The notes: generated by a model not told the origin, from the sequence alone. Positions 32,240 through 41,959 are shown, numbered from the stretch's first letter. The stretch is 64,000 bases of DNA from Rhizobium bangladeshense (GCF_001662075.1 NZ_LYPL01000010.1:186001-250000), one strand, 5' to 3'. Numbers and translations are program-made.

Positions 32240-33439
32240 ATGACGGCTTCCTTCTTTCGCATTGCGCTCATTCTCGGCCTTCTGTCGGCCATCGGCCCCT
32301 TTGCTATCGATATGTATCTGCCGGCGCTGCCTTCGATCGGCCAGGACCTGCATGCCAATAATAATGTCACGCAGCTGACCCTGCTCGCCTTCTTCATCTC
32401 CTTCGCGCTCGCCCAGCTCTTCTACGGTCCGCTGTCCGATATGTGGGGCCGCAAGCTGCCGCTCTATCTCGGCATCGGCCTCTTCGCGCTCGCCTCGGTC
32501 GGCTGCGCGCTTGCGACCGATATCGAAACCCTGATCGCCTTCCGTTTCGTCCAAGGCTTCGGCGGCGCCGCCGGCATGGTCATTCCGCGCGCCATCGTCC
32601 GCGACATGCATACCGGCGTGCAGGCCGCGCGCCTGATGTCGCTGCTGATGCTGGTCTTCTCGATCTCGCCGATCCTGGCGCCGCTGACCGGCAGCGCCGT
32701 CATCGAATTCTACGGCTGGCGCGGCGTGTTCTGGGCGGTGACAGCAGCTGCCTTGATCGGCCTCGTCCTGCTTGCCACTCAGCTTGACGAGACGCGCCCG
32801 GCCACCGAGCGCAGCGGCAGCGGCCTCGGGAGCGCCATGGCCGCCTACCGGCTGCTGCTTTCCGACCGCAACTTTCTGACGCTGACCTTCATCGGCGGCC
32901 TCGGCATTTCGAGCTTCCTCGTCTATCTCGCCAACTCGCCCTTCGTGCTGATTGAGCATTATGGGCTGACGCCGACGCAGTACAGCTTCGCCTTCTCGAT
33001 CAACGCCGTCTCCTTCTTCGCGGTATCGCAGGCGACGGGCTGGCTCGGCGAGCGTTTCGGGCTGGTGCGCGTCATGCGGATCGCCGTCAGCGCCTTCGCG
33101 CTTGCCATGGTCGTCATGGCGGTGGTGATGGCTTCGGGCTTCAACGCGCTGCCTGTCATGGCAAGCTTCCTGTTCATCGGTTACGGCTTCCTCGGACTCG
33201 TCATCCCGACGAGCGCGGTGCTGGCGCTTGAGGATCACGGCGCAATCGCCGGCACCGCTTCGTCGCTGATGGGTACGCTGCATTTCGTCATCGCCGCCGT
33301 CGCCATGGTGATCTCGAGCCTGTTCTTCGACGGCACCGCCGTCCCGATGGCAGCCGGCATCGCCGTCTGCGCCTTCGCAGCCTTCGTGCTGACCCAGGCA
33401 ACGATCGGCCGCCGCGCCGCCGTCGCCGCTGCTGAATAG
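32240..33439 (+). CDS. Bcr/CflA-family MFS multidrug efflux transporter
   Basis: 399 residues, twelve hydrophobic segments. AIDMYLPALPSIGQDLHA in TM1, motif A GPLSDMWGRKLPLYLGI between TM2 and TM3, and RFVQGFGGAAGMVIPRAIVRD in TM4 are typical of Bcr/CflA drug:proton antiporters. Regulated, by position, by the divergent TetR-type gene. A 7-bp GC hairpin at 33448-33474 follows the stop. Confidence 0.9.
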   Translation: MTASFFRIALILGLLSAIGPFAIDMYLPALPSIGQDLHANNNVTQLTLLAFFISFALAQLFYGPLSDMWGRKLPLYLGIGLFALASVGCALATDIETLIAFRFVQGFGGAAGMVIPRAIVRDMHTGVQAARLMSLLMLVFSISPILAPLTGSAVIEFYGWRGVFWAVTAAALIGLVLLATQLDETRPATERSGSGLGSAMAAYRLLLSDRNFLTLTFIGGLGISSFLVYLANSPFVLIEHYGLTPTQYSFAFSINAVSFFAVSQATGWLGERFGLVRVMRIAVSAFALAMVVMAVVMASGFNALPVMASFLFIGYGFLGLVIPTSAVLALEDHGAIAGTASSLMGTLHFVIAAVAMVISSLFFDGTAVPMAAGIAVCAFAAFVLTQATIGRRAAVAAAE

Positions 33440-33447
33440 TCAAAACC

Positions 33448-33474
33448 GGCCGCACCCGATCCCCGGATGCGGCC
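33448..33474 (+). terminator. Hairpin after the Bcr-type transporter gene
   Basis: GGCCGCA (33448-33454) pairs with TGCGGCC (33468-33474); no U-tract, so only a possible terminator. Confidence 0.4.
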
Positions 33475-33580
33475 ACCAATCTGGGTTGCGGCATCGGGGA
33501 AATACCTCGTCCAATTGAATATTGCCGGGCGGCACTATCTACGGTCCTCCGACGCAACATGATCATTTTGGAGAAAACGC

Positions 33581-34873
33581 ATGGTCGATGAGAAGCGGCT
33601 GATCTCGAAAATCACCTGGAGGCTGATGCCGTTTCTCGGCATCCTCTATCTGATCGCCTATATCGACCGGCAGAATGTCAGCTTCGCCAAGCTGCAAATG
33701 GTCGATGCCCTTGGCCTGAGCGAATATGCCTATGGCCTTGGCGCTTCGCTCTTCTTCATCGGCTATTTTCTCTTCGAGGTGCCGAGCAATCTCTTCCTCG
33801 ACAGGCTCGGCGCACGTGTCTGGTTCGCCCGCATCCTGGCCTCCTGGGGCCTCGTCACCATCGGGCTCGCCTTCACCCAGAACGCGGCGATGTTCTATAT
33901 CCTGCGCTTCCTGCTCGGCGTCTGCGAAGCCGGCTTCTTTCCCGGCGTTCTCTATCTCCTGACGTTGTGGTTCCCGTCAGCCTATCGCGGCCGGATGGTC
34001 GGCCTGTTCATGATCTTCAGCGCGATCGCCAATGCCGTCGGCGCACCGCTCGGCGGCGCGCTGCTCGATCTCGACGGCCTCTACGGCTTTGCCGGCTGGG
34101 AATGGGTTTTCCTGGCGACCGGTATTCCCGCCGTCATCGCCGGCATCGTCACCTTCTTCTATCTTCCCGGCCGGCCGGAAAATGCGAGCTTCCTGAGCAG
34201 CGAGGAAAAGGCCTGGCTCGAACGGCGGCTGGCCTCGGAAAATGCCGGCATGGGCGAACATGCGTCGGACGGCTTCAAGGCGCTCGTCGACCCGCGCGTC
34301 CTTTTGATGGCGCTCTGCTATATCGCTTTTCCGCTGTCGGCCTATGGTCTCAGCTATTGGCTGCCGACCATCGTCAAGGCCTTCGGCGTCAGCAACACCG
34401 TCAACGGTTTTCTCAACGTCATTCCCTGGCTGCTGGTCGCGGTCTCGCTCTATGCCGTCCCGGCCATGGCCGACAAGGCGCAATCGAAGACGCCCTATAT
34501 CGTCATTCCGGCGTTCATCGGCGCGGCCTGCCTGCTGCTATCGGCACTGATTCCGAACCACACGCTGCAATTTTCCTTCCTCTGCATCGCCGCCGCCGGC
34601 ATCTTCGCGCCGCAGCCGGTGTTCTGGAGCCTGCCCTCGCGGTTCCTGAAAGGGGCGGGTGCGGCGGCCGGGCTTGCCGCCATCAATTCGGTCGGCAATC
34701 TCGGCGGCTTCGTCGCCCAGAACGTCGTGCCCTGGATCAAGGATGAAAGCGGCAGCACGATCGCACCGATGTTCTTCCTCGCCGCCTGCCTTGCCGCCGG
34801 CGCCCTCTTGGTCTTCTTCGTGACGCGTCAGTTGTCGAGCCGGGAAGCTGCGGTGGCGCCGAGCCGGATCTGA
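33581..34873 (+). CDS. MFS transporter, anion:cation symporter (ACS) type
   Basis: 430 residues, about twelve TM segments. The start MVDEKRLISKITWRLMPFLGILYLIAYIDRQNVSFAK and FLLGVCEAGFFPGVLYLLTLWFPSAYRGRMVGLFM (described by these two family landmarks, the D-R-Q-N-V and C-E-A-G-F-F-P-G motifs) place it in the ACS family of sugar-acid, phthalate or tartrate importers. ATG 33581 has GGAG 8 bases upstream. Convergent with a LacI-type gene 5 bases away; substrate unknown. Confidence 0.87.
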   Translation: MVDEKRLISKITWRLMPFLGILYLIAYIDRQNVSFAKLQMVDALGLSEYAYGLGASLFFIGYFLFEVPSNLFLDRLGARVWFARILASWGLVTIGLAFTQNAAMFYILRFLLGVCEAGFFPGVLYLLTLWFPSAYRGRMVGLFMIFSAIANAVGAPLGGALLDLDGLYGFAGWEWVFLATGIPAVIAGIVTFFYLPGRPENASFLSSEEKAWLERRLASENAGMGEHASDGFKALVDPRVLLMALCYIAFPLSAYGLSYWLPTIVKAFGVSNTVNGFLNVIPWLLVAVSLYAVPAMADKAQSKTPYIVIPAFIGAACLLLSALIPNHTLQFSFLCIAAAGIFAPQPVFWSLPSRFLKGAGAAAGLAAINSVGNLGGFVAQNVVPWIKDESGSTIAPMFFLAACLAAGALLVFFVTRQLSSREAAVAPSRI

Positions 34874-34878
34874 AGGCT

Positions 34879-35916
34879 TCAGCGCGTCAGCGTGAAGGCG
34901 TCGCTTTCGCCCGGAACGAGCTCCATCGGCCAGATCCTGCTGCGGGCGCCCTGCGGATAATGCTCGGCATAGGCCGGCATGGTGGCGAGCAGGGTTTCGC
35001 CGAGCTGGGCGCCGAGATCGCGCAGCGACATGCGGAAGGAGGTCAGCGACGGCTGCAGGAAATGCGTGCGCGGCTCCTCGCGGAAACCGACGACGGCAAG
35101 GTCGCGGCCGGGCACGATGCCGGCCTCGGCCAGCCTGCGGTAAAGCCCGATCGCCATCAGCTCGTGGATCAGGATGATCGCGGTCGGCCGGTCTTCGATC
35201 ATCAGCAATTCGTGGCCGGCCTGATAGCCGCCCTGTTCGCTCGACTTGACGCGGATGACCAGCGCCGGGTCGAAGGCAAGGCCGTGGCGTTGCAGCGCCT
35301 GACGGTAGCTGTCGAGGAAGATGTAGCCGAGATTGATGTCGGAGGAGGGGGCAGCCACCGCAATCCGCCTGTGGCCCTTGGCGACGAGCCGGTCGACGCC
35401 GCGCGCCGCCACGCCTTCGAAATCGAGGTCCATCCAGGTATAGCTGCCGCCCGACGCGCTGCGGCCGAGCGCCACAAAGGGGATGCGCGCCTTTTCCAGA
35501 AGCTCGATGCGCCGGTCGGTGCGCCGTGTTGCCGAGATGATCAGCGCATCGACGAGGCGGCGCGCCACCATCCGCTTCAGATATTCGTGCGGATCCTCAT
35601 CATCGGGGCAGGGCAGCATGACCAGATCGAGCTTGTGGCGAGAAAAGACGCTCTGCAGCCCGTCGGTGACGCCGAGGAAGAAGTCGTCGCTGTTTTCGAC
35701 CGTCTCGCGGCTGACCTCGAGCATCAGCCCGATGACATTGGTCATGCCCTGGCGCAGGCTGCGGCCCGACTGGTTGGCGACATAACCAAGCTCTTCGGCG
35801 GCGGCGAGTACGCGCCGGCGCGTTTCGTCATTGACGTCGGGCTTGCCGTTCAGCGCGCGGGACACGGTGCCGATCGAAATGTCGAGATGCTCGGCGAGCT
35901 GGCGAATTCCCTTCAT
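34879..35916 (-). CDS. LacI-family transcriptional regulator (first of two)
   Basis: 345 residues. N-terminal HTH IRQLAEHLDISIGTVSRALNG and hinge helix RRRVLAAAEELGYVANQSGRSL, then a periplasmic-binding-like effector domain (NVIGLMLEVS onwards). It ends 5 bases from the MFS gene, and the second LacI gene lies 88 bases upstream on the same strand. Effector unknown; sugar or sugar-acid sensing is the family norm and would fit the ACS transporter. Confidence 0.92.
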   Translation of the reverse strand: MKGIRQLAEHLDISIGTVSRALNGKPDVNDETRRRVLAAAEELGYVANQSGRSLRQGMTNVIGLMLEVSRETVENSDDFFLGVTDGLQSVFSRHKLDLVMLPCPDDEDPHEYLKRMVARRLVDALIISATRRTDRRIELLEKARIPFVALGRSASGGSYTWMDLDFEGVAARGVDRLVAKGHRRIAVAAPSSDINLGYIFLDSYRQALQRHGLAFDPALVIRVKSSEQGGYQAGHELLMIEDRPTAIILIHELMAIGLYRRLAEAGIVPGRDLAVVGFREEPRTHFLQPSLTSFRMSLRDLGAQLGETLLATMPAYAEHYPQGARSRIWPMELVPGESDAFTLTR

Positions 35917-36004
35917 CTCTGGCGATCTTCCTCCCTTGCAGCGCCGCGCGTCGTCGCCCTTCTTGCCACAGGACGGCGTCTGCGAAAAGCCATGGGGGAA
36001 GAGG

Positions 36005-37045
36005 TTACGGTCTGAAGCTCAGGCGGATGACGAGTTCGGGAATGACGCGTTCGTAAGCCGGCGGCGAATCCGGGTTTTCCAGCCGCCGCTCCAACAGCGC
36101 GACGGCGCGTTGCGCCATGGTCAGCGGGTCCTGCCGGAAGGTGGTCAACTGATAGCTCAGCCACGCGGATTCCGGCACGTCGTCGAAGCCGATGACGGCG
36201 ACATCCTCGGGGACGCGCAGCTGCGCTTCCAGGCGCAGGACATCCATCAGCCCGAAGGCGATCTGGTCATTGGCGCAGAAGACGGCGTCGGGCTTTGTTT
36301 TTTCCGCGAGAAGCGCGCGCCCGGCGGTGACGCCGCCGTCATAATCGGAATCGCCGCCGCGGGCGAGGGTGACGGATGCGCCAAGCGCCTCCGCCGCCGA
36401 AAGGAAGGCGCTTTCGCGTTCGACGATCGCAGGCGTTCCCGTATTGGAGCCGATGGCCGCCAGCCGACGCCGGCCGCTGTCGTAAAAAGCCGTCGCCGCC
36501 TTGCGTGAGGCTTCGGAGTTGCCGGCGCGCACGTGGTCGGCGTCGGGCTCCGACCGGCCGATGACGACGAGCGGCTGGCCGTTTCGCTGCGCGAGCTCGA
36601 GGAAACTTGCCGGCGGCGAGCCGGAGAGAATGATGATCGCCTCGGCGCGGTGGCCGATCAGCATCTTCTGGGCGGCGAGCAGTTCCTCTTCCGTCTGACC
36701 GGTGTCGATGAGGATCGGAATGCTGCCGCGGCGGATCAGGGATTTGGCAAGGGCTGCGGCGAGATGCGCGCGAAAGCCGACCTCCGGCCGCGTTGCGACG
36801 ATGCCGACGAGGCGGCTCTGATTGGCAAGCACGCCGCGCGCCAGATCATTGACATGGTAGCCGAGCTCTTCAGCCGCCCGCAGCACCTTTTCGCGCGTTG
36901 CCGGGGCGACGCTTGCGCCCGGCGTGAAGGTGCGCGAGACAGCCGAGCGCGAAACGCCCGCCAGATGCGCCACCTGCTCGGCGCTGACGAAGCGCATGCG
37001 CTCCTTTTTCGGCGTTTTGCCGGCATTCACGGGACCATCATTCAT
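36005..37045 (-). CDS. LacI-family transcriptional regulator (second of two)
   Basis: 346 residues. HTH VSAEQVAHLAGVSRSAVSRTF, hinge REKVLRAAEELGYHVND, effector domain from RLVGIVATRP. About as distant from its neighbour as two arbitrary LacI members, so the tandem is not a recent duplication as far as I can judge by eye. It has no catabolic gene beside it other than the ACS transporter beyond the first LacI gene. Confidence 0.92.
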   Translation of the reverse strand: MNDGPVNAGKTPKKERMRFVSAEQVAHLAGVSRSAVSRTFTPGASVAPATREKVLRAAEELGYHVNDLARGVLANQSRLVGIVATRPEVGFRAHLAAALAKSLIRRGSIPILIDTGQTEEELLAAQKMLIGHRAEAIIILSGSPPASFLELAQRNGQPLVVIGRSEPDADHVRAGNSEASRKAATAFYDSGRRRLAAIGSNTGTPAIVERESAFLSAAEALGASVTLARGGDSDYDGGVTAGRALLAEKTKPDAVFCANDQIAFGLMDVLRLEAQLRVPEDVAVIGFDDVPESAWLSYQLTTFRQDPLTMAQRAVALLERRLENPDSPPAYERVIPELVIRLSFRP

Positions 37046-37294
37046 CGGCCCTCAGCTATTGCGTGTCTCTGACAGGCAGATGACAGGCGGCGGGGCGGGT
37101 GGATTTTTTGCGAAGATACTGTTGTGAGCATGCCCCGGGGAGACGTTGGCGAGGAACGGAGAGGTCGCGGCATATTCCCTTGGCCCCACACTTACGGTCC
37201 GACGGACAGGTCGAGACCCGCGGCTCGACCCCGGTTGGTGGCGGCAGCCGGATGAGGGGCTGCTCTCCTGCCGGCATGCCGTTGATATTAAACT
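37046..37294. other. Intergenic stretch with no recognisable gene
   Basis: Short overlapping frames on both strands here lack ribosome-binding sites and family features. It should hold the promoter of the second LacI gene at its left end. Confidence 0.5.
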
Positions 37295-37327
37295 AAAAAA
37301 GCCGAGGCTGCGGAACGCAACCTCGGC
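37295..37327 (-). terminator. Intrinsic terminator of the glycine-zipper gene
   Basis: GCCGAGG (37321-37327 as CCTCGGC on plus) pairs with CCTCGGC (37301-37307 as GCCGAGG), followed on the minus strand by six U (37295-37300); lies 50 bases past the stop. Confidence 0.85.
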
Positions 37328-37379
37328 TGAGAGCCGAGCGGCGCTGACCAGTTCAACGCCGCTTCAAATAACTTCAGGT

Positions 37380-37694
37380 CTACTCGCAGACCTGCACGGT
37401 TTCGACGTGGTAGCCGCCGTCATAGCGGTTGCGGACGTCGCGGTCCTCATACCAGCATCTCGGCTGGGGTTCGATATAGCGGGGGCTCTCCACATAACGA
37501 GGGCCTTCATCGACGTAGCGTGGGCCACCATTGGCGATTGCGCCGCCGATCAGGCCGCCGACGACACCTGCGGCTACGCCGCCGGCGATGATGCGGCCGG
37601 TATTGTCGTGATGACGGTCGCGTGCGGCAGCGGGCTGAATAGCCGATCCAACAAGGGCCGTCGCGATCAACAGGCTGCTAATAATTCTCTTCAT
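37380..37694 (-). CDS. Small exported glycine-zipper protein
   Basis: 104 residues from the ATG at 37692-37694, which has GAGGAGA about 6 bases upstream. Signal peptide (MKRIISSLLIATALVGSAI, cleavage after PAAA), then a glycine-zipper hydrophobic hairpin (IIAGGVAAGVVGGLIGGAIA) near residues 34-53 and a Tyr/Pro/Arg-rich tail with repeated RYV/RYI units and two cysteines. Such proteins are often envelope or outer-membrane associated; function unknown. Has its own terminator. Confidence 0.8.
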   Translation of the reverse strand: MKRIISSLLIATALVGSAIQPAAARDRHHDNTGRIIAGGVAAGVVGGLIGGAIANGGPRYVDEGPRYVESPRYIEPQPRCWYEDRDVRNRYDGGYHVETVQVCE

Positions 37695-37788
37695 AACATT
37701 CTCCTCAGTGGGCACTCGCCCCGGATAAGAGGAAAATACGGCAGCAAGGCGTTTGTTCGTTCAAACTTTGCGACAGGCGTTAATGCAG

Positions 37789-39687
37789 TCAGGTCGCCGA
37801 TTGCGTCGCCGTCGTCTCCTCCAGCACATCTTCGGGTATATCGTCGAAAGAGGCGTAATTGAGGTTATAGAGCCTGGAGTACAGCTTGCCGTTCTTCATC
37901 AGCTGGCGATGATCACCGCATTCGATGATCTCGCCGTTCTGCAGCACGATGATGCGGTCGGCCTCGCGGATCGTCGCCAGGCGGTGGGCGATGACCAGGC
38001 CGGTACGGTTTTCGAGCAGCTTCACCAGCGCCTTCTGGATTAGCATCTCGGTATAGCTGTCGATATTGGCGGTCGCCTCGTCGAGCACCAGGATTTTCGC
38101 GTCTGCCACCAGCGCACGAGCAAAGCTCAAAAGCTGGCGCTGGCCGAGCGAAAGATTGCCGCCGCGCTCGCCGAGAATGCTGTCGTAGCCATCGGGCAGG
38201 CGCATGATGAAATCATGGGCGCCGACCGCCTTCGCCGCCTCGATCACCTGCTCGCGCGTCGCTTCCAGCTTGTGGTAGCGGATGTTTTCGAAGACGGTGC
38301 CGGTGAAGAGGAAGGGTTCCTGCAGCACCATGGCGATCTGCGCCCCCAGCGAATCCTGCGTCAGGTCACGCACATCGTGGCCGCCGACCAGCACCTCCCC
38401 CTGCTGCACGTCGTAGAAGCGGTGGATCAGCGACATGCAGCTTGATTTGCCGGAACCCGTCGGCCCGACCAGCGCCACCGTCTCGCCGGGATTGACCTTG
38501 AAGCTCACATGTTTCAGCACCGGGTGCTTCGGATTGTAGCCGAAGACGACGTCCTTGAATTCGACCGAACCGTCCATGTCGCGCGACAGGGTCTTGGCGT
38601 CGGGGGCGTCCTTGATGTCGACGGGCACGTCGAGCACTTCGGTCAGCCGCTGGCCGGACGCCATGGCGCGCTGCATCACCGAATATTGCAGGGTCAGCGA
38701 CCGGATCGGGTCGAAGAAGCGCTGGATGTAGAACAGGAAGGCGACGAGCACGCCGACATCGAGCGCCTGGTTGAGAACGCGGGCGCCGCCGACGACGATG
38801 ACGAGCGCCATCGCCACGCCGGTCAGGCTGTCGACGATCGGCACCATCACCTGCGCATAGCGCGCTGCCGTCAGATGCGTTTTGAGGTTGGCATGCGCCT
38901 TGTCGTCGTAGAGCGTGAAGTTGACGCCCTGCCGGTCCATGCTCTGGACGGCGCGCACGCCATGGATCGCTTCGGCAAGTGCACCGTTGGCGACCGAATT
39001 GGTCTCATGCGCGGCCATGAAGGATTTGCGGGCGAGGGGCAGCCAGAACAGCCGGACGACGAAGAGCACCGGCAGCACCGAGAGCGTCAGCAGCCCCAGC
39101 TTGAAATCGAGATAGAGCATCACGAAAACGATGCCGAAGAGCAGCACGATGTCGCCGACCGAGAGCACCGAGGTTTCGAGGAATTCCTGCATCGAGTTGA
39201 CGTCGCCCTGCAGGCGCGACATCAGCCGCCCCACTTCGGTCTTGTCCATGAAGGAGAGCGAGACGCGCTGGAGATGCGAGAACATCGCCTTGCGGATGTC
39301 GAAGAGCACCTCTTCCGCGACATTGCCGACCAGCGTCTCTTGGGCATAGCTTGCCGCATAATTGATAAGGATGGCGATGGCGAAGGCGACGATCGCCCAA
39401 ATCAGAGCCGAAGGATTGCCGCCCGGCGACATGCCGTGGTCGATGGCGTAACGGATGATCAGCGGGATCAGCAACTGCATTGTCGTGAAGGTCAGGACAG
39501 CAGCGATCGCCCAGAGCACCTGGGTGCGGTAGGGGTGGACGAAAGCCCAGATGCGCTTGACGATGTTGCCGTCGAAGGCCTTGCCGAACATTTCCTCCTC
39601 GACGCGATGCGAGCCGACCACCGCCCGCGGCGGCCGGCGCCCATCCTCGCGCACGTCGGGACGCTCAGTTTCCAGTTCCTCGGCCAT
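37789..39687 (-). CDS. ABC exporter half-transporter, subunit with canonical Walker B
   Basis: 632 residues: six-TM exporter domain (residues about 45-330) and a C-terminal nucleotide-binding domain with Walker A GPTGSGKSS near 407, signature LSLGQRQLLSFARAL (Leu instead of the usual Gly), Walker B ILVLDEAT near 534 and H-loop VIAHRLAT. ATG at 39687 is preceded by GGGAG; a GTG one codon earlier is possible. Located 256 bases downstream of a second half-transporter on the same strand; the complementary active-site residues of the pair suggest a heterodimer. Substrate unknown (drug or lipid export are family norms). Confidence 0.88.
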   Translation of the reverse strand: MAEELETERPDVREDGRRPPRAVVGSHRVEEEMFGKAFDGNIVKRIWAFVHPYRTQVLWAIAAVLTFTTMQLLIPLIIRYAIDHGMSPGGNPSALIWAIVAFAIAILINYAASYAQETLVGNVAEEVLFDIRKAMFSHLQRVSLSFMDKTEVGRLMSRLQGDVNSMQEFLETSVLSVGDIVLLFGIVFVMLYLDFKLGLLTLSVLPVLFVVRLFWLPLARKSFMAAHETNSVANGALAEAIHGVRAVQSMDRQGVNFTLYDDKAHANLKTHLTAARYAQVMVPIVDSLTGVAMALVIVVGGARVLNQALDVGVLVAFLFYIQRFFDPIRSLTLQYSVMQRAMASGQRLTEVLDVPVDIKDAPDAKTLSRDMDGSVEFKDVVFGYNPKHPVLKHVSFKVNPGETVALVGPTGSGKSSCMSLIHRFYDVQQGEVLVGGHDVRDLTQDSLGAQIAMVLQEPFLFTGTVFENIRYHKLEATREQVIEAAKAVGAHDFIMRLPDGYDSILGERGGNLSLGQRQLLSFARALVADAKILVLDEATANIDSYTEMLIQKALVKLLENRTGLVIAHRLATIREADRIIVLQNGEIIECGDHRQLMKNGKLYSRLYNLNYASFDDIPEDVLEETTATQSAT

Positions 39688-39788
39688 CACAATCTCCCTA
39701 GCACCACGGCCTTATTCTGGTTTGGCGGCCGCTGACCGCGAATAGCCTCGATCCGCAGCGAGTGGTTGTGGAGGAATAACCTATCCTC

Positions 39789-39915
39789 CCCTCATTCCTG
39801 TGCTCGTCACAGGAATCCAGCCACCGCGTGTCTGCGCGGTGAATGATTCTTAAAACGGTTTCCCGCGCCAAGGACTTGGCGCACTGGATCCCTGTGACGA
39901 GCACAGGGATGAGGG
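39789..39915. repeat. Four-hairpin intergenic palindromic element (127 bp)
   Basis: Outer 32-base arms (39789-39820; 39884-39915) are inverted copies with two differences, and each arm is itself a 9-bp hairpin (ATTCCTGTG/CACAGGAAT; ATCCCTGTG/CACAGGGAT). Between them are two more hairpins, CACCGCG/CGCGGTG (39822-39841) and GCGCCAAG/CTTGGCGC (39865-39882). Related arms are familiar from intergenic regions of Rhizobiaceae. It sits between the two exporter genes. Confidence 0.8.
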
Positions 39916-39943
39916 CGCAAGAGGAAACGCCGCCACCCAAGCG

Positions 39944-41797
39944 TCACGCACTCAGCACCTCGTCGCCCGGCCGCACCTGCAGGTCGTAGAGCGCCTTGTA
40001 GCGCCCACCGAGCGCAAGCAGCGCCGGATGCGTGCCGCGCTCGACGATCCTTCCGTCTTCGACGAACAGGATCTGGTCGGCATGCATCAGCGAGCTCAGG
40101 CGATGGGCGACGATGATCGTCACGCGGTCGGCGGCATAGCGGCGCATGGCGCTGCGGATGCGCTGTTCGGTGGCCGCGTCGATTGCCGCCGTCGAATCGT
40201 CGAACACCATCACCGCCGGCTTCAGCATCAGCGCGCGGGCGATCGAGAGGCGCTGCCGCTGGCCGCCGGACAGCGAAACGCCGCGTTCGCCGACGACGGT
40301 GCCGTAGCCGGTGGGAAGGCCGAGCACGTAATTGTGCAGCTGGGCACTTTCGCTGGCGCGTTCGATGCGGCTTTCCTTCGCCCACGGGTCGCCGTAGGCG
40401 ATGTTGTTCTCGATCGTCGTCGTGAACAGGAAGGAATCCTGCTGCACGACGGCAACGGCCCGGCGCAGCGACTGCAGCGTCGCCTTGCGGATATCCTGGC
40501 CGTCGATGGTAATCCTGCCGCCGCTGACGTCGTAGAAACGTGGGATCAGATGGGCGATGGTCGATTTGCCGCTGCCGGGCGGGCCGACGATGCCGATCGT
40601 CTGGCCGCGCCGGGCTTCGAAGGAGACATCCTGCAGCACCGTGCGCTTTTCCGAGCCGGGATAGGCGAAGCTGACATTCTCGAAGCGCAGCACGCCATCC
40701 GTTACTTCCAATTCCCTGGCATCCGGCGCGTCCTTGATCGCGATGTCGAGGTCGAGCAGGGCAAAGAGGCGCGTGCCGCAGGTGGAGGCGCGGGCAAAGG
40801 CGTTGACCATCAGGCCGAGCTGGCGCACCGGCATCTGCAGAATGGTCATGAAGGTCAGGAAGGAGGCGAGTGTGCCGACGGTCATCTCGCCCGATGTCAC
40901 CTTGCCGCCGCCGATCCAGAGCACGAGGCCCATGGCGGCGAAGAAGGAGAAGGTCATCGCGCTGGTATTGGCGACGCGGATGCCGACGCGCTGATGGGCG
41001 AGCGCCAGGGCATTCTTCGAGGCCGCCTCGAATTTGGTGAGCTCATGCTCCTGCGCGGCAAAGGCGCGCACGACGCGGATGCCGCCGAGATTCTCCTCCA
41101 TGATGCGGGTCAGCACCGACAGCCGCTCCTGCAGGTCGAGCCAGGTGGCGCGCAGCCTGAGCTGCGTCACCGAGGAGCGCCAGCCGACGAAGGGCACGAA
41201 GGAGAGCGCCAGCAGCCCGAGCACGACATCGGTCGACAGCAGCAGATAGGCGCCGATGCCGATCAGGATCGTGAGCAGGATCATGCGCACCAGGGCGGTG
41301 GAAAAATACATGCGCACGCCTTCGAGATCGAGCATGCCGACGGTGATCAGGTCGCCGGAATGCACCGTGTCGTGAAAGCTGAAGGAGAGACGCTGGATCT
41401 TTTCGTAGCAGGCGAGGCGCAGCTCGTAGCCTATGTGGTGGCCGACGGCTTCGCTGTAATAGTTCTGCACCATGGTGAAGAGGCCGCGCAGCACGCTGGC
41501 CCCGAGCAGCAGCAAGGCCGTGGTCAGCAACGCGTCCTGCGCCGCCTGGCCCGCCGCCCCACCGCCCATTGCCATCTGCGTGTGGTCGACGGCCTCGCCG
41601 AGAAGGCGGGGGATCATCAGCTGGAAGGTCGAGGCGACAAGGGTTGCGCCGATCGCAAAACCCGCCTGCCAGGGGTGGCGGAAGGCCATCACGGTGATGC
41701 GCACCAGTGTATAGAGGCCTCGGCCCCAACCTGCCGCAGTTGCAAGCGCCATCGAAGCCGAAGGCTTCGTCGCACGTGTTAACGCATCGCTGCTCAC
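39944..41797 (-). CDS. ABC exporter half-transporter, subunit with Asp in place of the catalytic Glu
   Basis: About 617 residues from GTG 41795-41797 (a GGAAAA-type site is upstream); an ATG at 41854 would add 19 residues. Six-TM domain, then nucleotide-binding domain with Walker A GPPGSGKST, intact signature LSGGQRQRLSIARAL, Walker B VMVFDDSTAAID and H-loop IVAHRLSS. The second D of FDDS replaces the catalytic glutamate. Together with the altered signature (LSLGQ) of the downstream subunit this gives one degenerate and one consensus ATP site, as in heterodimeric exporters of the TM287/288 or BmrCD kind. Confidence 0.87.
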   Translation of the reverse strand: MSSDALTRATKPSASMALATAAGWGRGLYTLVRITVMAFRHPWQAGFAIGATLVASTFQLMIPRLLGEAVDHTQMAMGGGAAGQAAQDALLTTALLLLGASVLRGLFTMVQNYYSEAVGHHIGYELRLACYEKIQRLSFSFHDTVHSGDLITVGMLDLEGVRMYFSTALVRMILLTILIGIGAYLLLSTDVVLGLLALSFVPFVGWRSSVTQLRLRATWLDLQERLSVLTRIMEENLGGIRVVRAFAAQEHELTKFEAASKNALALAHQRVGIRVANTSAMTFSFFAAMGLVLWIGGGKVTSGEMTVGTLASFLTFMTILQMPVRQLGLMVNAFARASTCGTRLFALLDLDIAIKDAPDARELEVTDGVLRFENVSFAYPGSEKRTVLQDVSFEARRGQTIGIVGPPGSGKSTIAHLIPRFYDVSGGRITIDGQDIRKATLQSLRRAVAVVQQDSFLFTTTIENNIAYGDPWAKESRIERASESAQLHNYVLGLPTGYGTVVGERGVSLSGGQRQRLSIARALMLKPAVMVFDDSTAAIDAATEQRIRSAMRRYAADRVTIIVAHRLSSLMHADQILFVEDGRIVERGTHPALLALGGRYKALYDLQVRPGDEVLSA

Positions 41798-41959
41798 GGT
41801 GTTTTTCCAATAGATGTGTGCTCGGACGCTGGCCCGAAAAGGCGGCAAATCCATGAAGGGATTGATAGCACCGTCAGTTTTGCCGATTCCATTTGGCGGT
41901 TCAAGTAAAGAATTCACCAACTGGTTATTTTTGCGTGAGGCCGCCTCGCCTCGGCCGCG

